From contig NZ_BMQY01000002.1 in assembly GCF_014648355.1 (NCBI RefSeq), forward strand, positions 513,328-577,327: a DNA stretch of 64,000 bases. The letters are read 5' to 3'. This document shows positions 44,651 through 53,651 of the stretch, in pieces. Numbering within the stretch: the stretch's first letter is position 1; every line of letters starts with the position of its first letter. Made by a program: the position numbers and the translations under genes. The notes under the pieces were generated by a model, which saw only the letters and a list, made by a program, of their open reading frames with translations, had not been told where the DNA came from and searched no databases. The stretch comes from Couchioplanes azureus. GTDB taxonomy: Bacteria; Actinomycetota; Actinomycetes; Mycobacteriales; Micromonosporaceae.

Positions 44651-46192
44651 GTGAAACGACCACGATTGAGCGCTGCCCTGGCCGTCGTGATGGCCACCAC
44701 GTCGGTGGCCGGACCGGTTCCGGCTCAGGCTGACACGACGTCCAAGGTCCACGAGGGACTGGCGCGGTTCCAGCATCAGCACGTCGACTGGAAGTCGTGC
44801 CGGCGCGGCGCGGACGATGCCGACGGACGCGCCCTGGACGAGGCCGGAGTGCAGTGCGGTGACGTCCAGGTGCCACTGGACTACCGTCGGCCACAGGGGC
44901 GCACCATCACGGTCGCCGTCGCGCGAAGCGAGGCCACCGACAAGGATCACTATGCCGGACCATTGATGATCAACCTCGGTGGACCCGCGAACCCGGTGCT
45001 CCCTCGCGTGCCGGACGCCCGGCAGGCCATGGGCGAGACCGGAGCCCGGTTCGACATCATCGGCATGGACATCCGGTTCTCAGGGCGTAGCACTCCGATC
45101 GACTGCGGTTGGCCGGCCAGCTGGTTGCCCCGCTCCGCCGGTGCCGACCGGGAGAGCTTCCAGCAGATGGTCACGATGTCGAAGGACTTGGCCTCTCGAT
45201 GCGTCCGTGCTCATGCCGATCTCCTGCCGTACGCGTCCGCGGAGAACGCCGCCCGCGACATGGACATCGTCCGAGCCGTACTCGGCGCGCCGAAGTTGTC
45301 GTTCCTCGGGTACTCGCAGGGAAGCTACCTGGGCGCGCAGTACATTACGCAGTTCCCGCAGAGGGCCGGGCGGATCGTTCTCGACAGCGCCATCGACCCG
45401 AATCACCCCGGCGTGGCGATCCTGCGCGACCGCACCGCTACCGCACATCGTGAGCCAGCACTTCGCGAATGGGCTGGATGGGCGTCGGCGCGTGACGCGG
45501 GCCTCCACCTCGGGTCAACGACGGAGCAGGTGCTCGCGACGGTCAACAAGAGCTACCTGGCCGCCGCCCGCACGCCATTGCGCGTGGGTCCCTATCTGGT
45601 GGACGACACCGTCATCCCCGGTGTCATCGCCAATCTCCTGGTCGACGACAGCGAGGAGAGCGCCCTCGAGTTGGCGGCCACCGTGCGGGTGCTGGCACAG
45701 GCGACCGACCTTGGCAGCGCCGAGCCCACACCAGCTCTTGCGGAGACGCTGGCGGGCCAGCTGACCGGGCGGGACTCCGCTCAACGCAGCGCGGCGACCG
45801 CCATGTTGTGCGGTGATTCGCCGGCATCACGCAATGTCGAGAGGTACTGGCACGACGTGGAGAGGGCACGCGTCGGAGCACCCCTGTTCGGCCCGCTGGG
45901 CAGCAACATCACGCCGTGTGCGTTCTGGCCGAAGCTGCCGCAGGCAGGATCGCCCCGCATCCATAGCCGCGTACCAGCCCTCATCGTGCAAGCCGCCGGA
46001 GACATCAACGCGACCCTGGAGATGGGACAGGCCATGCACCGGGCCCTCGCCCGTTCCCGCATGATCACCCTGTCCGGCGTCCGGGACCACGGCGTCTATC
46101 TGTTCCGGGGTTCCACGTGCGTCGATGCAGCCGTGAACGCCTACCTCGCTAGCGGCAACCTGCCACCGGCCGACCTGACCTGCGCCCCATGA
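44651..46192 (+). CDS. Secreted S33-type peptidase (tripeptidyl aminopeptidase-like)
   Basis: A 513-residue exported alpha/beta hydrolase. The signal peptide ends near VPAQA-DTT (residue 28). The fold shows LINLGGPANP, the nucleophile GYSQGSYLG, an aspartate in AAGDINATLEMG and a histidine in RDHGVYLF, matching the Streptomyces tripeptidyl aminopeptidase / SCO7095 group. Cysteines near residue 150 and 395-420 probably pair. GTG at 44651 has AGGAG six bases upstream and follows the permease by 29 bases, so it may be part of the same operon. Confidence 0.88.
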   Translation: MKRPRLSAALAVVMATTSVAGPVPAQADTTSKVHEGLARFQHQHVDWKSCRRGADDADGRALDEAGVQCGDVQVPLDYRRPQGRTITVAVARSEATDKDHYAGPLMINLGGPANPVLPRVPDARQAMGETGARFDIIGMDIRFSGRSTPIDCGWPASWLPRSAGADRESFQQMVTMSKDLASRCVRAHADLLPYASAENAARDMDIVRAVLGAPKLSFLGYSQGSYLGAQYITQFPQRAGRIVLDSAIDPNHPGVAILRDRTATAHREPALREWAGWASARDAGLHLGSTTEQVLATVNKSYLAAARTPLRVGPYLVDDTVIPGVIANLLVDDSEESALELAATVRVLAQATDLGSAEPTPALAETLAGQLTGRDSAQRSAATAMLCGDSPASRNVERYWHDVERARVGAPLFGPLGSNITPCAFWPKLPQAGSPRIHSRVPALIVQAAGDINATLEMGQAMHRALARSRMITLSGVRDHGVYLFRGSTCVDAAVNAYLASGNLPPADLTCAP

Positions 46193-46240
46193 CCTTCTCG
46201 CCAGACATGGCCCACACATTGTTCGCGGATTACCCGGTTA

Positions 46241-46756
46241 TCAGGGCGGGAGGCACCGGCGTTGTTGGAACACGATTTTCCTAGCGATCCAGTTGATCAT
46301 CCGGCGCCAGTACATCAGGACGCACGGGAGGCTGACGAGGCCGTCATGAATGTCGAGGCGCCGTTCCCAGCGCAGGGCGAGGCGGCGGAACTGGTGCAGC
46401 AGGGCGAAGGCCCGCTCGACGACGTAGCGCAGTTTGCCCGGTTCTTGGACGCCGGTGGGCCTGCGTTTCGAGATGACGGAGGGGTGCCGCAATCCACACG
46501 CGTGCTTCGGTCCACCGCTGCAGCCGGCGCCAGCAGGTTATGCCGGAGCCGAATCCGCTCAGTCCTGGAACGCCTCCGGCGACGGACAAGCTCCTGTGGC
46601 AGGTCCTCCCATCCCGGGACGCAGCACGACCAGGATGCCTTGCAAGTAGAGCCGGTCCGGCACCGGCCGCGGTCCAGGAGCCTCCTGCGGCCGCGGCGGT
46701 GGCGCCGGCTCGATCAGCCTCCACCACTCGTCATCGACGACCCATGCCTTGCTCAC
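46241..46756 (-). pseudogene. Decayed IS5-family transposase
   Basis: Three pieces in different frames line up with one IS5-type transposase. The start MSKAWVVDDEWWRLIEPAPPP...GPRPVPDRLYLQGI (46756 downward), a middle part GFGSGITCWRRLQRWTEA in another frame, and the C-terminal RYVVERAFALLHQFRRLALRWERR...YWRRM (ending 46241). The catalytic centre between them is missing. At least one frameshift and a deletion of several hundred bases have occurred, so it cannot be active. No terminal inverted repeats could be identified. Confidence 0.8.
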
Positions 46757-46846
46757 GCCGACCGAACGAGGTGACCTTCGCCTCGCGGCGCTGATCTTCG
46801 CCCGCAGCGCTGATCAACGTCGATTCAGCGGATCACGTGATGGTCC

Positions 46847-47578
46847 TCAGGACGGCGTCAGGACCAGCCATCCGAAGCCGACAACGCCGCGGTAGCCGTT
46901 GAGATAACCGTCCCGCCTCTGATCAGCGAACGAGCGCGCAGCCGGCGTGCCCAGGCGCTCAATGCCTGCGCGCCAGTCCGACTCGAAGTCGTCCCACTCG
47001 GCCACCGTTGACTCGGCGACATGCAGTGGCCGGAACCCGGCGTCCACCGCCGCCTGCGCCAAGGACGCCAGGTCCGGCAGATCACCGAACATCTCGTGGA
47101 CACGCTCGTCGGGAGCAGTCCGGTAGAAACCGTCGGCGAACAGTGCCTTCCCTCCAGGCGCGGTGAGGCGATGCAACGCGGCCAGGGCCTGGCCGGCATC
47201 GCCCCAGATGTACCCGGCGCCCACGTTGACGACAAGCTCCGCAGGCTTGCACCAACTGGCTGCGTCTTCGCTGTGGAACGTGACCTGCGCAGACAGCCCC
47301 CGTTCCGCCGCGCGCAGCCGAGCCCGTTCACCGTCGGCGACGTCGCGTTCGACACCGTCACCGGCAATACCAAACGTCTCACACAGCCGCATCAGCAGCT
47401 CACCGTTGCCGCATCCCAGGTCCAGAGCACGCCATTGCGGCCCGGTCGGCGCCAGCCTCCGGATCAGATCAGCCACCCGATGCTCGCTCAAGGGAGCGTT
47501 GTAACTTATGCCGGCCGCAGCAGCAGCCAGGTAGGCCTTCAGCTCTTCGCTACTCACCGGCACACGGTACGGCAGCAC
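46847..47578 (-). CDS. Class I SAM-dependent methyltransferase
   Basis: A 243-residue enzyme. WRALDLGCGNGELLMRL is SAM motif I, VVNVGAGYIWGDAGQALAAL motif II and LTAPGGKALFADGFY motif III. The acceptor cannot be told. The GTG start at 47578 fits; no strong ribosome site is seen. It follows the transposase remnant on the same strand but is intact. Confidence 0.88.
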   Translation of the reverse strand: MLPYRVPVSSEELKAYLAAAAAGISYNAPLSEHRVADLIRRLAPTGPQWRALDLGCGNGELLMRLCETFGIAGDGVERDVADGERARLRAAERGLSAQVTFHSEDAASWCKPAELVVNVGAGYIWGDAGQALAALHRLTAPGGKALFADGFYRTAPDERVHEMFGDLPDLASLAQAAVDAGFRPLHVAESTVAEWDDFESDWRAGIERLGTPAARSFADQRRDGYLNGYRGVVGFGWLVLTPS

Positions 47579-47694
47579 GAAACTGAAGCTCCATCACTTT
47601 CGGCTCCGTTCCCGGGAGGCGAACTGGCCACCACGCGATGACCTGTGCTGCGCTGCCTGATCAACCGGCCGTGCCGAAGCTCGTGATAGGAGCT

Positions 47695-48177
47695 TCACGC
47701 GTCCAGGGACTTTCTCATGTGCTGGGTGACGACGCGGTATCCCGCGCTTTCGTAAAGGTGGATGGCCGGGGTGTTGAAGCCGAATACGTTGAGCTCCAGC
47801 GACTTCACCCCCTGCGACAGGGCAGCCTCTTCGGCCGCCGAGAGCAGAGCGCGTCCGTAGCCCGTTCCACGATGTGCCTCGTCGACCTCGATGAAGTACA
47901 GGAATGCACAGTCCGGGGTGCCCCGAGGGTGCGTCAGGCCGAGCCAGGCCGCGCCTACCGGAATGCCATCCGGCCGGAATCCCCTCAGAAAGAGCATGCC
48001 CGCCGTCGCGAGGCCGTCCGGCAAGAGCTCGCGGCGGGACCTGCGAGCCATCTCCGGGGCGTCTTCGGACGACCAGTTACCGACAGCGACCTGCGCTGCG
48101 GCCAGCACTCGGGTGGTCGCCTCGTTCCATTCGTCGAACTCGGATCCGTGCATCGGACGCACGATCAGCTCAGGCAT
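47695..48177 (-). CDS. GNAT N-acetyltransferase
   Basis: A 160-residue acetyltransferase. The strand LYFIEVDEAHRGTGYGRALLSAAEEAA contains the acetyl-CoA binding loop, and LELNVFGFNTPAIHLYESAGY is the canonical C-terminal section. The substrate is unknown. The ATG at 48177 was chosen over an upstream GTG that lacks a ribosome site. Confidence 0.9.
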   Translation of the reverse strand: MPELIVRPMHGSEFDEWNEATTRVLAAAQVAVGNWSSEDAPEMARRSRRELLPDGLATAGMLFLRGFRPDGIPVGAAWLGLTHPRGTPDCAFLYFIEVDEAHRGTGYGRALLSAAEEAALSQGVKSLELNVFGFNTPAIHLYESAGYRVVTQHMRKSLDA

Positions 48178-48207
48178 CCTGTGATGCTGGCACACGGAGG
48201 TCGAGAG

Positions 48208-49365
48208 CTAGTCGCGGGAGCCTGCGGCAGGGAACGTGACGATCATGCGGGCTCCGGGATCGCCGGGTTCGTAGTGCGCCTCGCCGTCGTGTGCCTGGGC
48301 GAGCTGGCGGACGATCCAGAGTCCGAGTCCGACGCCCTCGCGGTCGCCGGCGCCGAAGCGGGTGAACAGGCGTGGCCGCACGTCCTCCGGGACGCCCTCG
48401 CCGTGGTCGCGGACCTCCAGGCGGTCGGTGGTCCCGTCGCTGGTGATGGTCACGGTCACCGGCGGGCCGCCGTAGCGCAGGGCGTTGCCGACCAGGTTGA
48501 CGATGATCTGCTCGAACCGTTCGCGGTCCACGTCCAGCGTCAGGTCGTGGGGGATCTGGACTTGTACGTCCGCCGAACTGACGTACGACAGCGCCGACAG
48601 CACCGCCTCGCGGGCGGATGTCGGCTGCCGGTCGAGCCGCAGATGGCCGGTGGTGTCGATGCGGTTCAGGTCGAGCAGGCCGGTGGCCAGGCGGTCGATG
48701 CGCAAGGTCTGCCGCAGCGCCGCATCGACCATGCGCGCGGTGTGCCCGGTGGCGCCGTCACGCAGCTCCTCCAGGGTCATCTGTACGGTGGCCAGCGGCG
48801 ACCGGACGTCGTGCGCGAGTGTGCCGATCATGGCGGCACGCCAGCGTTCGATCCGGGACAGGCGCTCACGGTCGTCACGCAGGTGCCGGGCCTGCGCCTC
48901 GATCAACAGCGCGACGGCGAGGGCGATCGGCAGCAGGATGAGGGCGCTGCCGAGCACGACCGGGGGCTGGGCGGTGACGATCAGCGGGACGACGTACGCG
49001 ATCGCCGCCGGCGGAAGCAGGGCCAGCAGGATCCACCGCGGGAAGTGCAGCGCCGCCCAGGCATAAAGCAGCACCAGGAACGGCCCGGTGCCGGTTGCCA
49101 CCCCGCCGAAGGCCCAGGTGGAGAAGCCGAGGACGGCGAAGCCCGGCAGGGCAAGGACGGCGGGGGCCTGGCGGGACCATCGGTGCCACGGCAGGATCCA
49201 CGCGAGGGCGGCGAGCAGGAGATCAGCGGCGGCGATCAGCAGCAGATCGTGGGCGCGCCCGGGGTCGTTCGTGATTCCGACCAGCGCGAGCGTCCCGGCG
49301 AGCGCGAACAGCGCGGCGGAATGCCGGGCCGCGATGCGCGGCCCGGCCCCGGAGAAGCGCTGCAT
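48208..49365 (-). CDS. Orphan sensor histidine kinase
   Basis: A 385-residue kinase with about six membrane helices (residues 15-160), a short coiled coil, HisKA with GTLAHDVRSPLATVQMTLEEL, and HATPase with NLVGNALRYGG, RDHGEGVPEDV and GVGLGLWIVRQLAQAHDGEA. No external sensor domain is present, so it probably senses the membrane or a membrane partner. No response regulator is adjacent. The ATG at 49365 begins just before the first helix region. Confidence 0.88.
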   Translation of the reverse strand: MQRFSGAGPRIAARHSAALFALAGTLALVGITNDPGRAHDLLLIAAADLLLAALAWILPWHRWSRQAPAVLALPGFAVLGFSTWAFGGVATGTGPFLVLLYAWAALHFPRWILLALLPPAAIAYVVPLIVTAQPPVVLGSALILLPIALAVALLIEAQARHLRDDRERLSRIERWRAAMIGTLAHDVRSPLATVQMTLEELRDGATGHTARMVDAALRQTLRIDRLATGLLDLNRIDTTGHLRLDRQPTSAREAVLSALSYVSSADVQVQIPHDLTLDVDRERFEQIIVNLVGNALRYGGPPVTVTITSDGTTDRLEVRDHGEGVPEDVRPRLFTRFGAGDREGVGLGLWIVRQLAQAHDGEAHYEPGDPGARMIVTFPAAGSRD

Positions 49366-49575
49366 CCGTCGACGGCTGATAGCAACAGGATATATCCGAC
49401 AATTGCCAGACAAGTCGGCCTCAGTGAGATGACGCGGCACGATCCGGCCGCGACGAACCATGATTCGCAGACTCAACCGTTCAGCTTGAATGCGGCCCCG
49501 GAAGCAGCCGGATACATCCAGGTCGTTGTATGGTCACCGACGCCTCAGCCACTGCCGATGAACGAGGACAGACAC

Positions 49576-50919
49576 GTGTCGAACACCCGCCGCGGCTGGC
49601 TGGCCGCGGGCCTCACCGCCGTCGTCGCCGGATCCCTGACCGCCGGCTGGACCCCCACCGCATACGCCCAGGAGGCGCCGGGACCCCCGGCCGCAGCCGC
49701 CGATGCCGGCCAGCCGGCGCCCGCAGCCGCCGATGCCGGCCAGCCGGCGCCCGCAGCCGCCGATGCCGGCCAGCCGGCGCCCGCAGCCGCCGATGCCGGC
49801 GAGCCGGTGCCGCCCGCCCTGTTGCCCTGGGGCGAACCGCCGTCCCGGCTGAAGCAGGCGCCGGCCGGGCTGAGCAGCGCCGCGGTGGCGGCTGCGGGCG
49901 CGGATGCCGCGCCGGCCGAAGCCGGCGACTCGCGCGAGCCCGAGCCCGTGTACGCGCCGAAGGGCCGCGTCCCGGTGACCGATGCGCCGGCGCAGACGAC
50001 GGTCGCACAGGCGCCCCCCGCCGAAGCCGAGCAGGCCAACGGGGCCGCCCAGGCTGAAGGAAATCTTCACACCGAGACGGCCACCCAAGCCGAGACTCTC
50101 GCGGAAGCCGAGGCGCTCACCTGGGCGGAGACGGTGGCCCAGGCCGCGAGGATCGCCAGGGCCGAGACGGTCGCCGGGAGCAGGACGGTCCGCACGGGCG
50201 CGACGACTGCCCGAGGCGCGACGGCCAACCCGGCCGAGAGAGGCAACCGGGGTGACCGGGCCGGCAAGTTCTACCACTACGCGGCCGGTTCCCAGATCGG
50301 TGCTACCGACGGGACCTCGGCGAATCTGCACATCGCCAAGCCGGAGCTCGCCACGGCGGACGCGCACACCCTGACCGAGATCGCCGTGCAGTCCGCGGAC
50401 AGCAAGCAGATCGTCGAGGTGGGCTGGACCGTCGACCGCAAGGTCAACGGCGACGACGACCCCCACCTGTTCGTCTTCCACTGGAAGGACGGCAAGCCGA
50501 CCTGCTACAACGCGTGCGGGTTCGAGGTCTACAGCCAGGCCACGATCAAGCCCGGCGCCACGCTGCCGACCGGTGTGCAGAAGCGCTTCGGCATCCAGCG
50601 CTCCGGCGCGGCATGGTGGATCGCGTACGACTCCGAGTGGGTCGGCTACTTCCCCGACAAGCTGTGGAACGGCACCTTCACCCGGGCAGGGGCGACCCAG
50701 TGGTTCGGCGAGGTCGCCAGCGCCACCGAGCGCACCTGCACGGACATGGGTAAGGGGCTGCCGCCGACGGACGGTACCGCGTCGCGCATCGGCACGATCC
50801 AGATGGTCAACGGTCCCGATCCGAACGCCTCGGTGCGCAGCACCAACCCGGACTACGGCGTCCTGTCGCTCAGCCCGAGCACCTTCCGGTACGGCGGACC
50901 GGGCAACGGCGCCTGCTGA
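49576..50919 (+). CDS. Secreted neprosin-domain protein
   Basis: A 447-residue exported protein. GTG at 49576 has GAGG eight bases upstream (an ATG at 49558 is the alternative) and starts VSNTRRGWLAAGLT, a possible Tat signal cleaved after AYA (residue 31). Four identical or near-identical ten-residue AAADAGQPAP units follow, then a charged Ala/Glu-rich stretch. The last 220 residues are a neprosin domain: VEVGWTVDRK, LFVFHWKDG, CYNACGFEVYS, WWIAYDSEWVGYFPDKLW and TQWFGEVAS. Neprosins are prolyl endopeptidases using two glutamates. Those in EVGW and WFGEV are plausible candidates here, but I have not verified the alignment. Confidence 0.82.
   Translation: MSNTRRGWLAAGLTAVVAGSLTAGWTPTAYAQEAPGPPAAAADAGQPAPAAADAGQPAPAAADAGQPAPAAADAGEPVPPALLPWGEPPSRLKQAPAGLSSAAVAAAGADAAPAEAGDSREPEPVYAPKGRVPVTDAPAQTTVAQAPPAEAEQANGAAQAEGNLHTETATQAETLAEAEALTWAETVAQAARIARAETVAGSRTVRTGATTARGATANPAERGNRGDRAGKFYHYAAGSQIGATDGTSANLHIAKPELATADAHTLTEIAVQSADSKQIVEVGWTVDRKVNGDDDPHLFVFHWKDGKPTCYNACGFEVYSQATIKPGATLPTGVQKRFGIQRSGAAWWIAYDSEWVGYFPDKLWNGTFTRAGATQWFGEVASATERTCTDMGKGLPPTDGTASRIGTIQMVNGPDPNASVRSTNPDYGVLSLSPSTFRYGGPGNGAC
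49691..49810. repeat. Four 30-bp tandem repeats
   Basis: Units at 49691, 49721, 49751 and 49781 encode AAADAGQPAP near the N-terminus of the neprosin-like protein. Three are identical and the last diverges at its end. Copy number may vary between strains. Confidence 0.92.
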
Positions 50920-50991
50920 CGGCAAGCGCCCGACGAGGTCGCAGACCCGGCCGGTGCCGGCCGGGTCACAGATCGCCAGGCGCCTGACAGG

Positions 50992-52026
50992 TCAGAGACC
51001 GGCGTCTCCCGCCGCGTAAGCCTCCGCGACGGCGGCAGCCCGGCGCGTGCCGGCACGCCGGTCGCCGGTCTCGCCTCGGTCGCCTGAATCTCTGACCGGC
51101 CCAGCAGAGATGACCTGCGACCGGCTGCCGGCCGCAGCCTCGGAGCGGCCGGTGGACGAGGCTTGGGAGCGGACAGCGGCGGCGTGTTCGCCGATCACGC
51201 CGCCGCGGATGCGGTTGGTCGGGGCGATGCGGGCGACCGGGTTGTTGGCGGTCACCGTGAGCTGCCCGTCGATGATGGTGTCGTCGACCGTGACGGCGCC
51301 CGTCGTGTTCGTGATGCTGACGTCGCGGCCCCAGTAGCCGCCGGAGGCGCAGCCGTCGAGGCTGCCGTTCGGGCCGAGCTGCACCCCGCCCAGATTCCCG
51401 GCGAAGGTGGCACGGCCGCGGACCGCGCTGCCGCACACGACGCTGCCGGTTGCGCTGTTGAGCACCGACAACGTCCCGTCGACGAAGGAGTCGTGCAGGT
51501 CCGTGTAATAGGTGCCCGAGCTGCTGACGTTGCCGGTGACCTGCGTGGTGCGGTCGAGGCGGACCTCGCCCGCGCTGGTGGTCACGTTTCCCTCGATCGT
51601 GCTGCGCTCGGTGAACAGGAAGCTGTCGACCGTCGCGGAGCCCTTGGTGCCGACGGTGACCGCGCCGCTGTGGACGTTTCTGAGGAACGTTCCGTAGCCA
51701 CCGGACGCCAGCTCGATCGCCCCGCCGATGGTCGTGTCGGTGGCGTCGAGGTAACCGTCCGCGGCGACCTGGATCTCGCCGCTGAGACGTCCGCCGGTGA
51801 CCACGAGGTTGGCACCCGCGGCGACCGTCACGTTGCCGGTGACGGTCGTTCCGGCCAGGGCGCAGGACTCGCCCGGCGGCACGTACAGGTCGTTGGGGAC
51901 GGTGACCGCACCACCGGTGCCGACGCAGTGGGTGACCAGGCCGGCGCGGGCGGCGGGGGCGGCCACCAGCGTCGACACGACGACGGCGGTGCTCATGAGC
52001 GCCAACGTGGCGGCGGTACGTTTCAT
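50992..52026 (-). CDS. Secreted beta-helix-like (polymer-forming) protein
   Basis: A 344-residue exported protein with signal peptide cleaved after ARA (residue 28). Residues 30-265 are short repeated strands with the recurring pattern G-x-V/T-V-x-x-G, such as TTVTGNVTVAAGANLVVTGG and TQVTGNVSSSGTYYTD, consistent with a right-handed beta-helix or bactofilin-like coil. The last 75 residues are polar and probably disordered. Its ATG overlaps the cupredoxin stop (ATGA), so it is the fourth gene of a coupled operon. It could be a wall- or surface-associated scaffold; no catalytic site is recognised. Confidence 0.75.
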   Translation of the reverse strand: MKRTAATLALMSTAVVVSTLVAAPAARAGLVTHCVGTGGAVTVPNDLYVPPGESCALAGTTVTGNVTVAAGANLVVTGGRLSGEIQVAADGYLDATDTTIGGAIELASGGYGTFLRNVHSGAVTVGTKGSATVDSFLFTERSTIEGNVTTSAGEVRLDRTTQVTGNVSSSGTYYTDLHDSFVDGTLSVLNSATGSVVCGSAVRGRATFAGNLGGVQLGPNGSLDGCASGGYWGRDVSITNTTGAVTVDDTIIDGQLTVTANNPVARIAPTNRIRGGVIGEHAAAVRSQASSTGRSEAAAGSRSQVISAGPVRDSGDRGETGDRRAGTRRAAAVAEAYAAGDAGL

Positions 52027-53651
52027 CGCGCTACTCCAGGTCGGTACGGGAGGGATCCCGACGGGTCAGTGAAGGAGAATGCCGGCGAATCGGCCGAGGA
52101 GACCGCCGACGGACCGGCCGAGGGGACGGCGACGGGGTGGGCCAGCAGGGTGCCGACGGTCGAGCGGGCCGCCGCCCGGACGATGACCCCCTGCTGCCGG
52201 CGGGTCAGGGTGCCGTCGGCGACCAGCGGTGCGGTGACCGCCTCGACGTGGCGGACGAAGGCGCCGTGATCCGGGTACGGAGCCCACTCGGCGATCAAGT
52301 CGTTGACCGTGCACCCGTCACCGGTGTCCACATTGGCGATCCCGGTGTCCTCGGCACCGATGACGACCGTCGCCCGGGTGTCGGAGCCGGGGCAGGCGTC
52401 CCCGCCCGGCGCCACCACCGTGAAGGCGACCGTCCGCTCCGGGGCGGTGTTGCCCGCCGCGTCCGTGGCCCGGTAGCGGACGGTGTGCGCGCCCACCACC
52501 GCCACGACCACCGGCGCGCCGTAACTCGTCCACGCTCCCGCGTCGAGTGCGTACTCGACCGTGGCGACGCCCGACCCGGCATCGGTCGCGGCGACGGTGA
52601 CGGTGGCGCGGCCGAGGTAGGCGCCGGCCGCGTCGCGGGACCCGGACACCGCCGCCGAGACCTGCGGCGGCGTCGTGTCCTGCGCGGGCGGCGCGACGAC
52701 GGTGAAACCCACCATCTGCTCCGCCGACTCGTTCCCGGCGACGTCGGTCGCGCGGAAGTGCACCATGTGCGTGCCGGCGACGTCCACCACCACGGGTGCG
52801 GCATACGTGACGAACGCGCCGCCGTCGAGGCCGTACTCCACTTCGGACACGCCTGATCCCGCGTCCGTGGCGGTGAGGGTGACGGTGGCCGTACCGAGGT
52901 AGGCGCCCGACGGGTCACGGGACCCGGACACCTGGGCCGTCACCGTCGGGGGTGTGGTGTCCCCCTGCGGGCGCTCGACGATCCGGAACGACACCACGCC
53001 GGTCTCGCTGACGTTCCCCGCCCGGTCCGTGGCGCGGTATCGCACCACGTGCTCACCCACCGTGCCGACCTCGACCGGGTCCGTGTACGGCACGAAGCCG
53101 CGGCCGTCGAGCTCGTACTCGACACCGTCCACGCCGGATCCGGCGTCCGACGCGGCGACCGTCACCACGGCCCGGCCCAGGTAGGCGCCGGCCGCGTCCC
53201 GCTCCCCCGCGATCTCGGCGGAGACCGTCGGCGCGGTGGTGTCCGGGCCGCCGCCGGTGACCACCAGTTCGCCGGTCATCTGGCCGTGGCCCGGAATCGC
53301 GCAGAAGTAGCGGTAGCGGCCGGCCGTGAGGGTGACCGTCGCCTCGTGGCGGCCGTTGTTCGTGTCGAACGGCCCGGCCAGGATGTTGAGGGTGACGTCG
53401 TGGTTGTAGCCCGGCGTCGTGGTGTCGAAGGTGAGCGTGTGCGGCATCCCGGTGCTGTTGCCCGTCGCCGCGCTGTTCTCGAAGACGATCGTGGTCGTCC
53501 CCGCCACCGCCTCGGCCGGCGCGGACCGGTAGCGGGTGATGTCGTCGTCCGCGGTCCACGTGAGGACCGCGGCGGCGGCGGCCGGCGGGGACGGCGCGGC
53601 GAGGCCCGCGGTCAGCACGAGGAGCACGCTGAGCAGCGCCCGGACGACCAT
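52023..53651 (-). CDS. Secreted cupredoxin with Ig-like repeats
   Basis: A 542-residue exported protein. After a signal peptide (to about residue 28) comes a cupredoxin domain with likely copper ligands His71 (GMPHTLTF), Cys117, His122 and Met125 (FCAIPGHGQMTG). Three Ig-like repeats of about 95 residues follow (residues 138-418), each with DTTxPTV...GSRDxxGAYLGxATVT...DAGSGV and VRYRATDxAGN. Residues 428-500 hold a module also found in the upstream gene product. Both ends overlap neighbouring genes by ATGA. It may carry electrons from the sugar dehydrogenase. Confidence 0.85.
   Translation of the reverse strand: MVVRALLSVLLVLTAGLAAPSPPAAAAAVLTWTADDDITRYRSAPAEAVAGTTTIVFENSAATGNSTGMPHTLTFDTTTPGYNHDVTLNILAGPFDTNNGRHEATVTLTAGRYRYFCAIPGHGQMTGELVVTGGGPDTTAPTVSAEIAGERDAAGAYLGRAVVTVAASDAGSGVDGVEYELDGRGFVPYTDPVEVGTVGEHVVRYRATDRAGNVSETGVVSFRIVERPQGDTTPPTVTAQVSGSRDPSGAYLGTATVTLTATDAGSGVSEVEYGLDGGAFVTYAAPVVVDVAGTHMVHFRATDVAGNESAEQMVGFTVVAPPAQDTTPPQVSAAVSGSRDAAGAYLGRATVTVAATDAGSGVATVEYALDAGAWTSYGAPVVVAVVGAHTVRYRATDAAGNTAPERTVAFTVVAPGGDACPGSDTRATVVIGAEDTGIANVDTGDGCTVNDLIAEWAPYPDHGAFVRHVEAVTAPLVADGTLTRRQQGVIVRAAARSTVGTLLAHPVAVPSAGPSAVSSADSPAFSFTDPSGSLPYRPGVAR
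52152..52370 (-). other. Shared 70-residue module, copy in the cupredoxin protein
   Basis: Residues 428-500 contain GAEDTGIANVDTG, CTVNDLI, PDHGAFVRHV, LVADGTLT and VRAAARSTVG. The same pattern occurs at 54314-54532 in the adjacent gene. I do not recognise the family; it looks like a small, helical, possibly cysteine-stabilised domain. Confidence 0.7.

Noticed and set aside
46193..46846. An intact insertion sequence
   Set aside because: The transposase is in several frames and lacks its catalytic centre, and no terminal inverted repeats or target duplications could be identified.
39847..49810. Short tandem repeats that might suggest CRISPR arrays (24-bp and 30-bp units)
   Set aside because: The units are directly adjacent with no unique spacers and are in frame within coding sequences.
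47638..50919. A single open frame of 1093 codons reaching into the neprosin-like gene
   Set aside because: The first two thirds run antisense through an intact acetyltransferase and histidine kinase; only the part from 49576 has a signal peptide and a recognised domain.
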